Of a stretch of 64,000 bases of DNA, positions 63,277 to 64,000 are shown in pieces. The position numbers and the translations under genes are program-made. The stretch is taken from NCBI GenBank assembly GCA_963836265.1, contig CAWIIO010000011.1, forward strand, positions 47,759-111,758, given 5' to 3'. The stretch is from CAIWHR01 sp963836265. Lineage in GTDB: Bacteria > Pseudomonadota > Gammaproteobacteria > Burkholderiales > Casimicrobiaceae. Under the pieces are notes generated by a model. The model saw only the letters and a program-made list of their open reading frames with translations, made no database searches and was not told the origin of the DNA. Every line of letters begins with the position of its first letter. Position 1 is the stretch's first letter.

Positions 63277-63917
63277 ATGACCGATAACACGTCGTCCAAC
63301 GTCGTTTGGCATCAGACGATGGTCACGCGGCAGAACCGGGAGATTCAGAACGGCCACGGGAGCGCGATCATCTGGTTCACGGGGTTGTCCGGCGCCGGCA
63401 AATCCACCCTGGCGTACGCGACCGAGGAACGACTGCACTGGTCGGCTGCCGCACCATCGTGCTCGACGGTGACAACGTCCGTCACGGGCTGCGCTCGGAC
63501 TGGATTCTCGTCCGCCGATCGGCACGAAAACATCCGGCGCATCGGCGAAATGGCGAAGCTTTTCCTGCAGGGGGTGTTATCCCCATCACCGCCTTCATCT
63601 CGCCTTTTCACGTCGATCGCGAACGTGTCGGGTGCTCGTGCCGCAGGGCGAGTTCCTGGAGATTTACATCAAGCGTCCCATCGAGGTGTGCGAGATGCGC
63701 GACGTCAAGGGCTCTATCGCCGCGCCCGCGCCGGAAAGATCGATCAATTTACTGGCATTTCTTCACCTTACGAGGAGCCGCTCGATCCGGACCTCGTGCT
63801 GAAAACGCAACACAGCCATGTGAATGAATGCGTCGATCGAACCATCGGACTGCTCCGGGCGAAGAGGCACCTTTGCGATCCACGATTGCGGAAAGGCAGG
63901 CAGAAGCAGGCAAGTAG
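63277..63917 (+). pseudogene. cysC: Adenylylsulfate kinase (APS kinase), broken by several frameshifts
   Basis: Makes PAPS from adenylylsulfate. Pieces are found in all three frames of this strand in the correct order: VVWHQTMVTRQNREIQNGHG, IIWFTGLSGAGKSTLAYATE (P-loop), GCRTIVLDGDNVRHGLRSD, SSADRHENIRRIGEMAKLFL, IPITAFISPFHVDRE, VPQGEFLEIYIKRPIEVCEM, and RARAGKIDQFTGISSPYEEP to LLRAK. At least six single-base breaks are needed. The natural stop is probably TAG 63,915-63,917 (after IAERQAEAGK). Every functional motif is preserved, so the gene may be intact in the organism and only misread here. Confidence 0.72.
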
Positions 63918-64000
63918 ATTATCCTCTGGACACCTTGGAGCCTGGTCGATCGGGTTCGTCCCGGCACAAAGTAGGGCAACCCAATGCCGACGACAGTGTG

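Overview
The window reads as chromosome of an uncultured betaproteobacterium. GC content is high, coding density is high, and the core gene order ndk-rlmN-pilW-rodZ-ispG-hisS-yfgM-bamB-der-hfq-hflX-hflK-hflC-DUF2065-hisZ-purA is the usual betaproteobacterial one. It also carries a type A exosortase (XrtA)/PEP-CTERM exopolysaccharide locus. No tRNA, rRNA, CRISPR array or insertion sequence was recognised.

Layout. 0-3.5 kb: a TPR/GT41-GT2 glycosyltransferase fusion with one frameshift, then a small membrane protein. 3.7-12.9 kb: mixed single genes (an unclassified serine hydrolase, a tartrate/isopropylmalate-type dehydrogenase, an RCC1-repeat remnant, an ICMT-like methyltransferase, an EVE-domain protein, an ElaA-like acetyltransferase, an EamA exporter), then accA and tilS. 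13.2-16.1 kb: a TRAP transporter operon (dctPQM). 16.3-32.8 kb: the housekeeping run listed above, ending in purA and a phosphoribosyltransferase. 33-34.1 kb: a periplasmic binding protein for a branched-chain-amino-acid-type ABC transporter. 34.1-40.9 kb: three PEP-CTERM proteins around aroE, plus a secreted FN3/Ig-like repeat protein. Two of the PEP-CTERM genes have good sigma-54 (-24/-12) promoters. 41.5-63.1 kb: the XrtA exopolysaccharide locus. 63.3-63.9 kb: a badly frameshifted adenylylsulfate kinase gene.

How the parts work together. The locus supplies outer-membrane export protein, chain-length regulator, tyrosine autokinase, outer-membrane beta-barrel, AAA ATPase, UDP-GlcNAc 2-epimerase, two deacetylases, a FemAB-like transferase, several glycosyltransferases, an amidotransferase, an adenylate-forming enzyme and an O-antigen-ligase-like protein. 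All are known companions of XrtA. XrtA processes proteins that carry a C-terminal PEP-CTERM signal, and three such substrates lie 14-18 kb upstream. The sigma-54 promoters fit the known RpoN/PrsK-PrsR control of PEP-CTERM genes, although rpoN, prsK and prsR are not in the window. The initiating sugar-phosphate transferase normally found with this locus is also not in the window.

Caution on sequence quality. From about 51.9 kb to the end many genes are broken by single-base insertions or deletions, with intact protein on both sides of each break, and one similar indel lies at about 1,676. The housekeeping region has none. This looks more like base-calling or assembly error, or very recent decay, than old pseudogenes. 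Coordinates for these genes span the whole reconstructed reading frame.
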